NCBI GenBank assembly: GCA_028343855.1
Contig: JAOLZN010000002.1
Location: 39,502-103,501 of the forward strand
DNA: 64,000 bases
Direction of reading: 5' to 3'
Source: Candidatus Nitrosopumilus sp.
Lineage (GTDB): Archaea; Thermoproteota; Nitrososphaeria; Nitrososphaerales; Nitrosopumilaceae
In this document: piece by piece, positions 33,990 through 42,045 of the stretch
Layout: each line of letters opens with the position of its first letter
Position numbering within the stretch: position 1 is the first letter of the stretch
The notes under the pieces: model-generated
Told to the model about the DNA's origin: nothing
Databases searched by the model: none
What the model saw: only the letters and a program-made list of their open reading frames with translations
Made by a program: the position numbers and the translations under genes

Positions 33990-34376
33990 TTAATGTCGTT
34001 CTTCATTTTGTATTTCCCATTGAGCATTTCCAAATCTTGATACTGCAAATTCTAATTGCCCTATTGTTTTATCTCCTTTTTTGACTTTGGCAAAATCAAA
34101 TTTTTTCATTTTAAATATTTTTTCTTTTGGTTTGTATCCTCCTTCAATAACTTTAATTTTGAATTTTTTACTAGCTTTGATAATCATTCTTCTTGCAATT
34201 TGAACATCTCCCATCCATGAAAACATTTCAAAATCTCCAAAGTTTTTTGTTGTAATTTCATAACCGTATAGTCTTGCCTCTAGTTTATTATTTTGTATTT
34301 TTGATTGTTCATTTAACCATCCTACTATTTCTTCTCCGTGACCCTTTTGAACTCCAAATGTTTCCGAATTTCCCAT
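33990..34376 (-). CDS. Conserved hypothetical protein, 128 residues
   Basis: A soluble, basic protein starting MGNSETFGVQKGHGEEIVGW. Sequence alternates strands and helices (ARLYGYEITTKNFGDFEMF, ARRMIIKASKKFKIKVIEGGYK) in an alpha/beta way. No Cys and no membrane helix. I do not recognise the domain. Codon use matches the neighbours, and the same-strand dehydrogenase lies 24 bp downstream. Confidence 0.55.
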   Translation of the reverse strand: MGNSETFGVQKGHGEEIVGWLNEQSKIQNNKLEARLYGYEITTKNFGDFEMFSWMGDVQIARRMIIKASKKFKIKVIEGGYKPKEKIFKMKKFDFAKVKKGDKTIGQLEFAVSRFGNAQWEIQNEERH

Positions 34377-34441
34377 ATTATCTCACTTTTGATATGGATA
34401 CATAATAATCATTTTCACATTAATGTTAAACTAAAATATTG

Positions 34442-34831
34442 ATGAATTTCTGTAATCTTATGCTTACAATTGATTGTAAAGATGTTTCATCAGTTCAAAA
34501 TGAATTACTAGTATATGTTGCTGACAAAGTTGAGGCAATCCCTACATTAAAAAATCAACAATTTACATTATCTACTTTAGATGATGATGATACTTTGGAT
34601 GTTGAGGTAGTTATATCTGCAATTAGGGAATATTTTGATTCTATTCATGAAGGTTCTAATTTTGCTGTAATTTCTAAAAATGAATTCATTAGTATAACTT
34701 CTGTGAATGGAAAAGTATTGGAAAATGATTCTAAAACTCAACAAGGTAACATGTTTTCATGTACTCATTGTGGTTTCATAACTCAATATCAAGTTGAATT
34801 AAATGTTCATATGAGAATACATTATCTGTAA
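34442..34831 (+). CDS. Small protein with C-terminal C2H2 zinc finger
   Basis: A 129-residue protein (ATG 34442; the ORF track begins one codon earlier at a TTG). The N-terminal 95 residues form an alpha/beta domain with an acidic centre (DDDDTLDVEV) and no known fold. The C-terminus is a single classic finger, FSCTHCGFITQYQVELNVHMRIH (CX2C-X12-HX3H), which should bind zinc and probably nucleic acid. A second finger gene follows at 34886 on the same strand, so the two may be co-expressed. Confidence 0.7.
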   Translation: MNFCNLMLTIDCKDVSSVQNELLVYVADKVEAIPTLKNQQFTLSTLDDDDTLDVEVVISAIREYFDSIHEGSNFAVISKNEFISITSVNGKVLENDSKTQQGNMFSCTHCGFITQYQVELNVHMRIHYL

Positions 34832-34885
34832 TTTTTTTTTGCTTCTTAACATGATCTTTATATGTAATTATTTCAAAAATTTATT

Positions 34886-35083
34886 GTGAAAAAAATCACT
34901 GATAGTAATAATCTCAAAGTTTATTGTGAAAAATGTGATTTAATTTTAAATTCTCGTCAAAAATACCTTAAACATCTTGATAGTCATTCATCAACAATAC
35001 CTAGTGACGTTTGTCCGATTGACACTGTTGTTGAAAAATTAATAAATTTTTTTACAAGAAAATCCTCTCAAAATTTAGAATAG
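34886..35083 (+). CDS. Small C2H2 zinc-finger protein
   Basis: A 65-residue protein starting GTG at 34886. It contains VYCEKCDLILNSRQKYLKHLDSH, a single CX2C-X12-HX3H finger, and a positively charged, amphipathic C-terminus (VEKLINFFTRKSS). It is 54 bp after the previous finger gene and 32 bp ahead of the DsbA-like gene. Probably DNA-binding; regulator of nearby genes is speculation. Confidence 0.7.
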   Translation: MKKITDSNNLKVYCEKCDLILNSRQKYLKHLDSHSSTIPSDVCPIDTVVEKLINFFTRKSSQNLE

Positions 35084-35115
35084 GTTTTTTTAACTCATTT
35101 TATTCATCTTAACTA

Positions 35116-35781
35116 ATGAAGAAAAAGGGTCTCATTTTAGGGATAATTATAATTTCAATTATTATTGGAGTTGCAGCATCTGTTTCTTCTTCTAATGTTG
35201 AATCTTATGATATTGATATGACTAGAACTCATGGAAGCATTTCTACTGCAATGGGCTCTCCGATTTTAGGTGATCCCGATGCCCCTGTTACAATAGTTGA
35301 ATTTGGTGATTACCAATGTCATCAATGTCACAATTGGTTTCTTGATACTAAGCCTATGATTATGCGTGATTATATCGAAACCGGAAAAGTAAATTTAGTT
35401 TTTGTAGATTTTGCATTTCTAGGTAGGGATTCCCCAAAAGCAGCTGAAGCAACATACTGTGCTGATGATCAAAACAAGTATTGGGAATATCATGATTCTC
35501 TTTACACTGCACAAGAATCTAAAATTGATAATGGTTGGGCAAATTCAGAAAGATTGAAAGCATTTGCATTTAACTTGAATCTTGACATGGATTCGTTTAA
35601 TGAGTGTCTGGACTCTGGAAAATATTCTAAACGTGTACAATACAATTCTCAAGAGGCTAGAGATAATGGTGTTAGGGGAACTCCTGGATTTTTTATAATT
35701 GGTCCTGATTTTGAACAACACCCTATTGGAGGTGCACAACCATTTTCAGTATTCCAGAGAGTTTTGGATACTATGATCTAA
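35116..35781 (+). CDS. DsbA-like thiol-disulfide oxidoreductase
   Basis: A 221-residue exported protein. Residues about 5-25 form an N-terminal membrane anchor; residues 52-220 a thioredoxin-fold DsbA/DsbG-like domain with the redox pair in VEFGDYQCHQCHNWF (Cys68, Cys71). The cis-proline region is GVRGTPGFFII. It would make or isomerise disulfides on proteins outside the membrane. Cys-His-Gln-Cys is close to the strongly oxidising DsbA type (CPHC). Its stop codon is immediately followed by the start of a membrane protein with a CSCG motif. Confidence 0.9.
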   Translation: MKKKGLILGIIIISIIIGVAASVSSSNVESYDIDMTRTHGSISTAMGSPILGDPDAPVTIVEFGDYQCHQCHNWFLDTKPMIMRDYIETGKVNLVFVDFAFLGRDSPKAAEATYCADDQNKYWEYHDSLYTAQESKIDNGWANSERLKAFAFNLNLDMDSFNECLDSGKYSKRVQYNSQEARDNGVRGTPGFFIIGPDFEQHPIGGAQPFSVFQRVLDTMI

Positions 35782-36261
35782 ATGTTAAAAATTCTTAAAC
35801 TTGTTTTTTCAAATTTTATATTCTTAATACTATCTTTAATTATTTTTTCATCTATGATGACTGTTTTATTATTTATTTCTGAATTTATTTTCTTTGAACC
35901 CTTTTTTGTTACTCATATTCCATCTGGAAGTGAACTTGGATTTAGTTTAATTGTAATTCTTTCTATATTATCTGCATTAGTAATTCCTATGAATCTTTTT
36001 AGAATTACTCATCTAAAGAATTCTAAACAAAAAATTGGTGGAAGTATTTTTGGATCTATTGTGGGTTCTGTTGCTGGTGCATGTAGTTGTGGTCCAATTG
36101 GATTTGCTGTGATTTCAACATTTGGTTCAATTGGAGCTACTGCGACAGCATTTCTTACAAATTATGAAATTCCAATTAGGATTCTTGCTATTGTGATCCT
36201 TGTGATCACTTATTTTACTACCATTAAATCCCTAAAAACTGAATGTCAAGTAAATTTTTAG
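35782..36261 (+). CDS. Membrane protein with CSCG motif, translationally adjacent to DsbA
   Basis: A 159-residue protein with four predicted helices (about 10-32, 52-75, 87-118, 130-150). The unusual part is GACSCGPIGFAVISTFGS at residues 99-117, with two cysteines (Cys101 and Cys103) in a CxC arrangement inside a Gly/Ser-rich segment, and a third Cys155 near the end. It starts with the base after the DsbA stop, so both are one transcription unit. I do not recognise a family. A role in reoxidising the DsbA-like protein (like DsbB or VKOR, which use CXXC) is inference. Confidence 0.6.
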   Translation: MLKILKLVFSNFIFLILSLIIFSSMMTVLLFISEFIFFEPFFVTHIPSGSELGFSLIVILSILSALVIPMNLFRITHLKNSKQKIGGSIFGSIVGSVAGACSCGPIGFAVISTFGSIGATATAFLTNYEIPIRILAIVILVITYFTTIKSLKTECQVNF

Positions 36262-36340
36262 TAAGAATTGATTGAAAATTACCTATTAGCCAAATTTTTG
36301 TAACCTTAGATTCTATCATCTAGTCTAATTATTGCTTATT

Positions 36341-36418
36341 GTGACAATACTTTATGTTCCAATACGACCAAGTAGACGAGATTCTGATCTCGATGAAATA
36401 GAAGATTCTGAAGATTAA
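36341..36418 (+). CDS. 25-residue acidic microprotein (weak)
   Basis: GTG at 36341 opens a 25-codon frame ending TAA 36418: a basic N-terminal half (YVPIRPSRRDSD) and acidic tail (DEIEDSED). Too short to judge; listed because it fills the gap before the archaeosortase gene. Confidence 0.2.
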   Translation: MTILYVPIRPSRRDSDLDEIEDSED

Positions 36419-36492
36419 TTTTCTATTCCCATTTTATCTAAAAATTATGTTTATTCTATGTAGAATTCAGATTTTTATTTGCCCTTTTTAGG

Positions 36493-37434
36493 TTGGTTTG
36501 TATGCAAAATTGGAATCTTTTTGTTGGAATGTTTTTAATTTCTAGTCCAATTTTATTTGCAATGATCGCATTTCCAGATTCTATTGCTTGGAGTTGGAAT
36601 GAGGGTCGAGGTGGTTACTTTTTTGCTTTAGTTTTTGTTGTAGCTGAATTGATTGGTTTGAAAATAATTATTTCTAAAAAAAGATTACTTGCTTTAGTTC
36701 CTATTTCATTAGTTACAATTTCATATTTGATTTCTTTAGAATATGGTTTAAGAGAATTTCTAATTGAATCTGCAACACAATTTAATGTCCAACTAATTTA
36801 CTCCTGGACTTGGATGTGGGATTTCATAGTAATGGCAATCTTTATTGTAATTGGATTGTCTATTTTCTTTGGGAAGCGTTGGATTAGAATTGCACCTGCT
36901 GCACCAATTTTTCTTAGTGGAACTGCAATAATTCTTTCATTAGATGCATTTTTCCCTTATGATACCCTTGGCCCATTACAATACATTGTTCCTTATTTTG
37001 TTCAAGCAAATGTTTGGATAATTACTGCCCTTGATCTGGGAACAGCAATAGCTCGTGATAATATAATGTTCTTGCGTGGTGATCATGGGTCAATGGCACT
37101 GCAAGTTTTTTGGCCTTCTGCAGGGGTTCATAGTATAATCATTTTCTCACTTGTAATTGGTGCATTTATGTTAAAAATGAATATTCCTAAAAATCGTAAA
37201 ATTTTATATTTCATTATAGGTATTGCTGGAACTATAATTGTTAATTTAATTCGTATTTTTTCATTATCTTGGTATGCTCTTAAGGTTACAACTGATCCTG
37301 TTGCCTGGGAGGAATATCATAAAATTGCTGGTGAAATAATGTTCTTGCCTTGGTTATTTGCTTTCATTTTAGTCGTAATTTTGATAGAATCTAGGCGTTT
37401 AAAAAAATCTGAATCTAATAATCTAAAAAATTAA
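36493..37434 (+). CDS. Archaeosortase/exosortase-family protein, thaumarchaeal type
   Basis: A 313-residue protein with about eight transmembrane helices. The C-terminal half matches the exosortase/archaeosortase core: FWPSAGVHSIIIFSL (residues 206-220), NLIRIFSLSW (Arg254) and VAWEEYHKIAGE (His276). These supply the usual nucleophile-Arg-His triad of proteins that process C-terminal sorting signals such as PGF-CTERM or PEFG-CTERM, but the nucleophile position reads Ser209 rather than the usual Cys. No PEFG-CTERM substrate was seen in this window. It starts TTG at 36493 after a 75-bp gap from the microprotein ORF. Family assignment is strong; activity with Ser is unproven. Confidence 0.85.
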   Translation: MVCMQNWNLFVGMFLISSPILFAMIAFPDSIAWSWNEGRGGYFFALVFVVAELIGLKIIISKKRLLALVPISLVTISYLISLEYGLREFLIESATQFNVQLIYSWTWMWDFIVMAIFIVIGLSIFFGKRWIRIAPAAPIFLSGTAIILSLDAFFPYDTLGPLQYIVPYFVQANVWIITALDLGTAIARDNIMFLRGDHGSMALQVFWPSAGVHSIIIFSLVIGAFMLKMNIPKNRKILYFIIGIAGTIIVNLIRIFSLSWYALKVTTDPVAWEEYHKIAGEIMFLPWLFAFILVVILIESRRLKKSESNNLKN

Positions 37435-37444
37435 TTTTCTTAAT

Positions 37445-38536
37445 TTAAAAATAATTGGTAATGTCGCTTTGACCTTTAATTTCTGTAAGGTCTGCCACTC
37501 TTATTCCTAATCTTCGTATTAGCCTTGTCTGATTCTCTAACCCATCTTGCAGTAACTGTTCTACATTTCTTTCTAATTCTTCTATGCTATTTGTTGAATT
37601 TTTTAGCATTTTTGATTTTGATTTATTTGTTAGATCTGATTGTACAAAATATATTCCAACTGATTTGAACATTTTGTTATTTTTCTTAACTACATTGATT
37701 ACTTGCTTGCATAATTCATACAAATTTTCTAATAGAAATTCATAATTTTTAGAATCTTTTTTTAAAGTAATTATTTTACTATATTGTATGCTTTCTTCTT
37801 TTTCTTTTACTGGTTCATCGTTAATTCCTCTAATTGCATTAAAGATGTAGGTTCCACTCTTTCTTCCAAATTCATTGTTTAACGTAAAAACATCTATTTT
37901 TTTTAAGTCTTGAATAGTTTCTAAATTCATTTCTTTAAATCTTTGCTCAGTTTTTTTCCCAATACCTGGAATTACTCTGATGTTAAGTTGTTCTAAAAAT
38001 TGTTCTATTCTATTTGGTTCAACAATGGTTAGTCCATCTGGTTTTTGATAGTCTGAAGCAATTTTTGATATTAATTTATTTGGTGAAACACCTATTGAAC
38101 AACTTAGTTTCAGTTTTGCTCTGATTAAATTTTTAATTTGTTGTGCCAGATGACTTGCTTTTTTAAAATTTTCTTCAGATCTTTTTGTCACATCTAAGTA
38201 AGCTTCGTCTCTTCCTACATATTCAAAAATATCTGCATTTTCTTTCATTATTTTCATTGCCTTTTCAGTCATTTTTGAATAATATTCAAAATCTACTGGT
38301 AAGAATTCTGCATCCGCTCTATTTTCAAGTCTTTTTTTTGCAAATGAGATTGGTATTCCTGATTTAACTCCGTATTTTCTTGCTGTATAATTTGCAGTTG
38401 CAATTGCACCACTATCTCCCCCTCTATCTGAGAAAACACATACACAGACGGGTTTTGTTTTTAGATCTGGTTTTCTAACTTCTTCACATTGTGCATAAAA
38501 ATAATCAAAATCTATGTGGAAAACGACTCTTCCCAA
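37445..38536 (-). CDS. dinB: DNA polymerase IV / DinB (Y-family)
   Basis: A 363-residue Y-family translesion polymerase. Catalytic segments: HIDFDYFYAQCEEV (first Asp), DEAYLDVTK (Asp-Glu pair), then the ICYR/HhH region KIASDYQKPDGLT, VIPGIGKKTEQRF, and a little-finger domain. It lacks a recognisable C-terminal PCNA-box (it ends QSDITNYF, and QSDITNYF is itself close to the Qxx(h)xxFF-type PIP box). So PCNA tethering is plausible. Convergent with the archaeosortase gene (10 bp apart). Confidence 0.95.
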   Translation of the reverse strand: MGRVVFHIDFDYFYAQCEEVRKPDLKTKPVCVCVFSDRGGDSGAIATANYTARKYGVKSGIPISFAKKRLENRADAEFLPVDFEYYSKMTEKAMKIMKENADIFEYVGRDEAYLDVTKRSEENFKKASHLAQQIKNLIRAKLKLSCSIGVSPNKLISKIASDYQKPDGLTIVEPNRIEQFLEQLNIRVIPGIGKKTEQRFKEMNLETIQDLKKIDVFTLNNEFGRKSGTYIFNAIRGINDEPVKEKEESIQYSKIITLKKDSKNYEFLLENLYELCKQVINVVKKNNKMFKSVGIYFVQSDLTNKSKSKMLKNSTNSIEELERNVEQLLQDGLENQTRLIRRLGIRVADLTEIKGQSDITNYF

Positions 38537-38663
38537 TACTATTTGTAAATTGATTTGATTATTATTGTATTGTGTATGTCTCTGGTTTTTTCAATATTTC
38601 TTTATTAACTTGATATTTTCTTTTACTCAAAATAATTAAAATTTTAATTTATTCAGGTAAAAA

Positions 38664-39551
38664 TTATTTTTTTGCAATTATGATATCTACTTTATAGTTC
38701 AGATTTGCTCTATTATTCAGTTTAAGCTGCCATGGAATGAATGATGGTTTTTTTGTTTCAATACTAATTTTAAATTTTAATTGAATCAATTTTTTACGTA
38801 TTTGTAATTCATTTAAAGGATGTTTTACTGAATAAATCCCCCTTTGGTAATCATAAGGATCTGAAATTATCATATATCCTTTTGATATTTGACTATTCAT
38901 TATTTTTAATAAAATATTTGGTTCTATTAATTCTAGAATATTTAATCCTAATATCATATCAAATTTTTTATTACCAAATGGTAATGAGGCAAAATCTGAC
39001 AAAATGAATTCAATATTATTTTTTTGTTCTTTTTTAGCTATCTGAATTGCAATGAATGATTTATCAACTCCAAAAACTTTTTCATTAAAATCAGAAATGT
39101 AATTGCTAATGATTCCAATTGAACATCCATATTCTAAAACTACTTTTCTTTTAGGAATTAATTCTAGGTGTCTTTTAATTTTTTTATAGAATTCATCATT
39201 TCTACTATTTTCGTAAATGTCTGCCCATCTTTCCTCTACTTCTGATTTATCTATATTTTTCCAACTAATCCCATTAAATATTAGTTTTAATTTTTCTTTC
39301 ATTTTTTTAGTTGAGGCTAATTTGTATAATTTACCACTCAAAATTTTATGTTCTGAAATATATTTATCAAAATCTATTAACATAATAGGAATTTTATCAA
39401 TTATCGGAAAATCTAATTGACATTTTTTACATTTTAAAATTCCTTCCAAAATTTCACTCTCTTTCTTGTAATTATCCAGATTTAATTTGCCCCCACAATT
39501 TGGACATCTAATAAAATTCAAACTTGATTCAAACATTTCAATTTTTATCAT
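38664..39551 (-). CDS. SAM methyltransferase with N-terminal Trm112-like zinc domain
   Basis: A 295-residue protein. Residues about 14-55 form a zinc-binding Trm112-like module, FIRCPNCGGKL...LKCKKCQLDFPIID; residues about 120-290 are a Rossmann methyltransferase with motif I VLEYGCSIGIISNYIS and later FGVDKSFIAIQIAKK and DMILGLNILELI. The fusion of zinc module to methyltransferase in one chain resembles several tRNA, rRNA or UbiE-like enzymes of archaea. The substrate is not known. Confidence 0.78.
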   Translation of the reverse strand: MIKIEMFESSLNFIRCPNCGGKLNLDNYKKESEILEGILKCKKCQLDFPIIDKIPIMLIDFDKYISEHKILSGKLYKLASTKKMKEKLKLIFNGISWKNIDKSEVEERWADIYENSRNDEFYKKIKRHLELIPKRKVVLEYGCSIGIISNYISDFNEKVFGVDKSFIAIQIAKKEQKNNIEFILSDFASLPFGNKKFDMILGLNILELIEPNILLKIMNSQISKGYMIISDPYDYQRGIYSVKHPLNELQIRKKLIQLKFKISIETKKPSFIPWQLKLNNRANLNYKVDIIIAKK

Positions 39552-39645
39552 TTTTATGGAAATTAATAATTTTTGAATTTAATTTTTATACTGAATTTAA
39601 ATTGGTTATGCATTTTATTTAAAACAATTTGTTAAAATCTAAATA

Positions 39646-39915
39646 TTGATGCAACTTAATCCTGGTATGGAATATCCTGTTACTGCTGATGAAAATGGTG
39701 TAAATTTTAATCCTGATAATATGGAAAAAGAAAAACTATATCATTGTATTTTTAAAAATAAAGCTATGTTAGTATTCAAAGACTCTCAAGATATGATGAA
39801 TTGTTATGAAATTGAGGAACCTGCTTTGGTTGAACAAATCAAAAAATGTTCTTCTGATAGTGATCTTGAAAAATTATTTCAGGACTATTTGAATGGAAAA
39901 CACCTTAAAAACTAA
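39646..39915 (+). CDS. Conserved small hypothetical protein
   Basis: An 89-residue soluble protein beginning MMQLNPGMEYPVTADENGV. It is acidic, with three cysteines (YHCIF, MNCYE, KKCSS) but no CX2C pair. The middle looks beta (KLYHCIFKNKAMLVFKDSQ), the end helical. I do not recognise it. It lies 39 bp before the Alba-like gene on the same strand, so co-expression is possible. Confidence 0.5.
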   Translation: MMQLNPGMEYPVTADENGVNFNPDNMEKEKLYHCIFKNKAMLVFKDSQDMMNCYEIEEPALVEQIKKCSSDSDLEKLFQDYLNGKHLKN

Positions 39916-39954
39916 ATATAAGATAAAATAATTTTTTATTGTAGGAATTCCAAA

Positions 39955-40425
39955 TTGAGTACTAACAAAAAATCAAATGATGCAGAAGATATTTTATCCG
40001 AATTTGATTCTAGAACTAAACCAACACCTGAACCTGAACCAACACCTGAACCTGAACCAACACCTGAACCTGAACCAACACCAGAACCAACACCTGAACC
40101 AACACCTGAACCTGTAATCTTTGATGAAAAAACTTCTGATGTTCAGCCTACAGAAGAACGTAATGTGATCTTTATTGGTACAAAACCAATAATGAATTAT
40201 GTCTCTGCAACTTTAACTCAACTATCAACTAGACCAACTATAACAATTAAAGCTCGTGGAAAAAGAATTACACAAGCCGTTGATGTTTCACAAATGATTG
40301 TCAAAAGAATGGATACAGTTGGTTATGTGATTAGTGATGTTAGAATTTCTTCTGATTCCCTTACTTCTCAAGATGGGAAACAACGTAATGTTTCTAACAT
40401 GGAAATTGATATTTCAAAAAAATAA
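39955..40425 (+). CDS. Alba-family nucleic-acid-binding protein with N-terminal PEPT-repeat extension
   Basis: A 156-residue protein. Residues about 21-50 are a low-complexity stretch of PTPEPE units; residues 62-156 are an Alba domain (NVIFIGTKPIMNYVSATLTQL, TITIKARGKRITQAVDVS, GYVISDVRISS, NVSNMEIDISKK), including the GxxP loop and the KARG basic patch that contact nucleic acid. Normal Alba proteins are about 90 residues and lack the extension. The repeat DNA is annotated separately. The start is at TTG 39955. Its end overlaps the start of the next small ORF. Confidence 0.85.
   Translation: MSTNKKSNDAEDILSEFDSRTKPTPEPEPTPEPEPTPEPEPTPEPTPEPTPEPVIFDEKTSDVQPTEERNVIFIGTKPIMNYVSATLTQLSTRPTITIKARGKRITQAVDVSQMIVKRMDTVGYVISDVRISSDSLTSQDGKQRNVSNMEIDISKK
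40021..40113 (+). repeat. PEPT-coding tandem repeat in the Alba gene
   Basis: The unit CCAACACCTGAACCTGAA (18 bp, Pro-Thr-Pro-Glu-Pro-Glu) recurs about three times and degrades into 12-bp CCAACACCTGAA units downstream. It is the DNA basis of the Pro/Glu/Thr-rich linker and the kind of sequence that changes copy number by slippage. Confidence 0.9.
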
Positions 40426-40645
40426 TTTAAGAAATATTTTTTTAATTATTTTTGGAATTTCTATTTTTTTAGCAATTTTTTTTACATATGATACATCTTG
40501 TGGTGTAGAGCATATGTCAATTTTTAATGAAATACAAATTTATGAAAAATCTTTTGATCCTGAATTTTGTGAATCTATTATAACAAAAATTAATTCTTTT
40601 AACAATCAATGCAATCCTACAATTGAAATCTTGGATTGTGGTTAA
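40388..40645 (+). CDS. Small membrane-anchored cysteine-containing protein
   Basis: The ORF-track frame opens at 40334 inside the Alba gene; the real start is probably ATG 40388 (85 residues) or TTG 40406. From there the protein has a basic start, one helix (NIFLIIFGISIFLAIFF) and an exposed 50-residue domain with four cysteines (DTSCGVE, EFCESI, NQCNPT, DCG), which could form two disulfides. The overlap with Alba is short. It is convergent with the LysE gene, with which it overlaps by 4 bp. No family recognised. Confidence 0.5.
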   Translation: MFLTWKLIFQKNNLRNIFLIIFGISIFLAIFFTYDTSCGVEHMSIFNEIQIYEKSFDPEFCESIITKINSFNNQCNPTIEILDCG

Positions 40646-41262
40646 ATTATAACATCCATTAAAAATGTAATCCCAAAATAAACTAATGTTGAACTTAATC
40701 CTAAAATCATTATTTTATAATTTCTATTAGAAATAATTTTCCTACTTTTTGATGCTAGAAATCCTGTAATACCTAACCATACAAAATCCATCCAAATATG
40801 TGCTATGAATACAATTAGTATTCCTGCAAATGCCCATATCATCATTGCATCTGAAATTAATTTGAAACCTATTGTAATCCACCATATTATGAAAAATGGA
40901 TTCAATGCACTGAATAAAATTCCTGTAATAATTGGCCCTTGTTTTGGTTTTTTTATGATATTCTTCTTTTTTTCTAATATTGTCTTAATTTGAATAGCTG
41001 CAAATCCGAAAAGGGTAAATGCTCCAAAAATTGATATGATTGTTCTGAATTCTGGAAAAATTTCTAACGAAAATACTCCTATACCCAATAAAATTACTAG
41101 TGGAAGTTCTACAATTGAATGACCTATTGCAATTTTAATTCCTGATTTTGCCCCTTCTCTTAATCCATATGTGATATTTGCTGTAAATAGTGGTCCTGGT
41201 GACATTACTCCTGATGCTGAAATTATTATAACTAAAACTGTAAATTCTATTATCTGAATCAT
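40642..41262 (-). CDS. LysE-family amino-acid exporter
   Basis: A 206-residue membrane protein with about six helices. It has MSPGPLFTANITYGLREGAKSG near the N-terminus, the conserved GxGHS (IAIGHSIVEL) region, and NPFFIIWWITIGF in the C-terminal half, as in the LysE/RhtB translocators that export basic or small neutral amino acids. Direction and substrate are inferred. It lies 34 bp downstream of the PAC2 protein gene on the minus strand. Confidence 0.85.
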   Translation of the reverse strand: MIQIIEFTVLVIIISASGVMSPGPLFTANITYGLREGAKSGIKIAIGHSIVELPLVILLGIGVFSLEIFPEFRTIISIFGAFTLFGFAAIQIKTILEKKKNIIKKPKQGPIITGILFSALNPFFIIWWITIGFKLISDAMMIWAFAGILIVFIAHIWMDFVWLGITGFLASKSRKIISNRNYKIMILGLSSTLVYFGITFLMDVII

Positions 41263-41296
41263 TGCTTTTTCATACTGCTGTATTCATAACGAGAAT

Positions 41297-42013
41297 TTAT
41301 CTATACATTGAATCTTTTAGATGTGTTGACTCTTCTTGTGTTTCTTTTATTGTAGCTTCTGCCTTTTCAGCTTCTTTTTGTAATGATGGTATGTCGCATG
41401 ATGCTCCTGGAATTAATTTTGACATGGTCATGCATAATTCTGCACTAGATTTGTAATCTGGACCTTCTCCAGTAGTATTGAATATTATTACAATTACATC
41501 TTGATTTGTAATACTTCCTTCATTTAGTAACATTCCTGGTATTCCTGGAATTGTTCCATGATCTAATACTTTCAATCCTGCTTCTTCAATTTTCTTTCTA
41601 GCAGAATCTGTACTTCCAACACCCATCATTTCAGAATTTTCTTTTTGCGATTTCACTGCAACACTGCTTACAATTAATTTAATTTTGTGTTTCTTTGACC
41701 ACTCTAACATTGATTCTGATACTTGTCTATGCAATGACTGATCTAAATTAAGATATGATGAAAATACTCCTACTTTCAAATCTTCGTTAATGAAAATTCG
41801 TGATGGATAATTTGGCTTTCCTTCCTTAATGACACTGATTGGTGGAAATATTTTGGAATCAATAATTCCTCCTAATTCAAATTGTGATGTGTGTATCATT
41901 GATTCCGTTGCAATTGCACTACTGAATCCTACTGATGGAAAACCATCAATTAGATACCCTCCATCTAAATTAAATTCCTTAAATTCCTTAATTGTTATTT
42001 CTGATAATGTCAT
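41297..42013 (-). CDS. PAC2-family proteasome assembly chaperone-like protein with HbYX tail (paralogue 2)
   Basis: A 238-residue second PAC2-fold protein: GGYLIDGFPSVGFSSAIATES at the N-terminus, GIPGMLLNEGSITN in the middle, and a charged coiled-coil C-terminus. It ends HLKDSMYR, so the last three residues are again hydrophobic-Tyr-X. The paralogue at 2716-3450 ends MYM. Together they could be the PbaA/PbaB-like pair of this organism. It lies 32 bp downstream of deoxyhypusine synthase on the same strand, probably the same mRNA. Confidence 0.85.
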   Translation of the reverse strand: MTLSEITIKEFKEFNLDGGYLIDGFPSVGFSSAIATESMIHTSQFELGGIIDSKIFPPISVIKEGKPNYPSRIFINEDLKVGVFSSYLNLDQSLHRQVSESMLEWSKKHKIKLIVSSVAVKSQKENSEMMGVGSTDSARKKIEEAGLKVLDHGTIPGIPGMLLNEGSITNQDVIVIIFNTTGEGPDYKSSAELCMTMSKLIPGASCDIPSLQKEAEKAEATIKETQEESTHLKDSMYR

Positions 42014-42045
42014 AATTTTTCAATAATTTGGACTGAATAAAGGGT

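Noticed and set aside
36262-36492. PEFG-CTERM substrate next to the archaeosortase
   Set aside because: No signal-peptide protein with a PEFG-type tail was found in or around this gap.
40021-40113. CRISPR or satellite repeat
   Set aside because: Units are 18 or 12 bp, in frame, and encode the Pro/Thr/Glu linker of the Alba protein.
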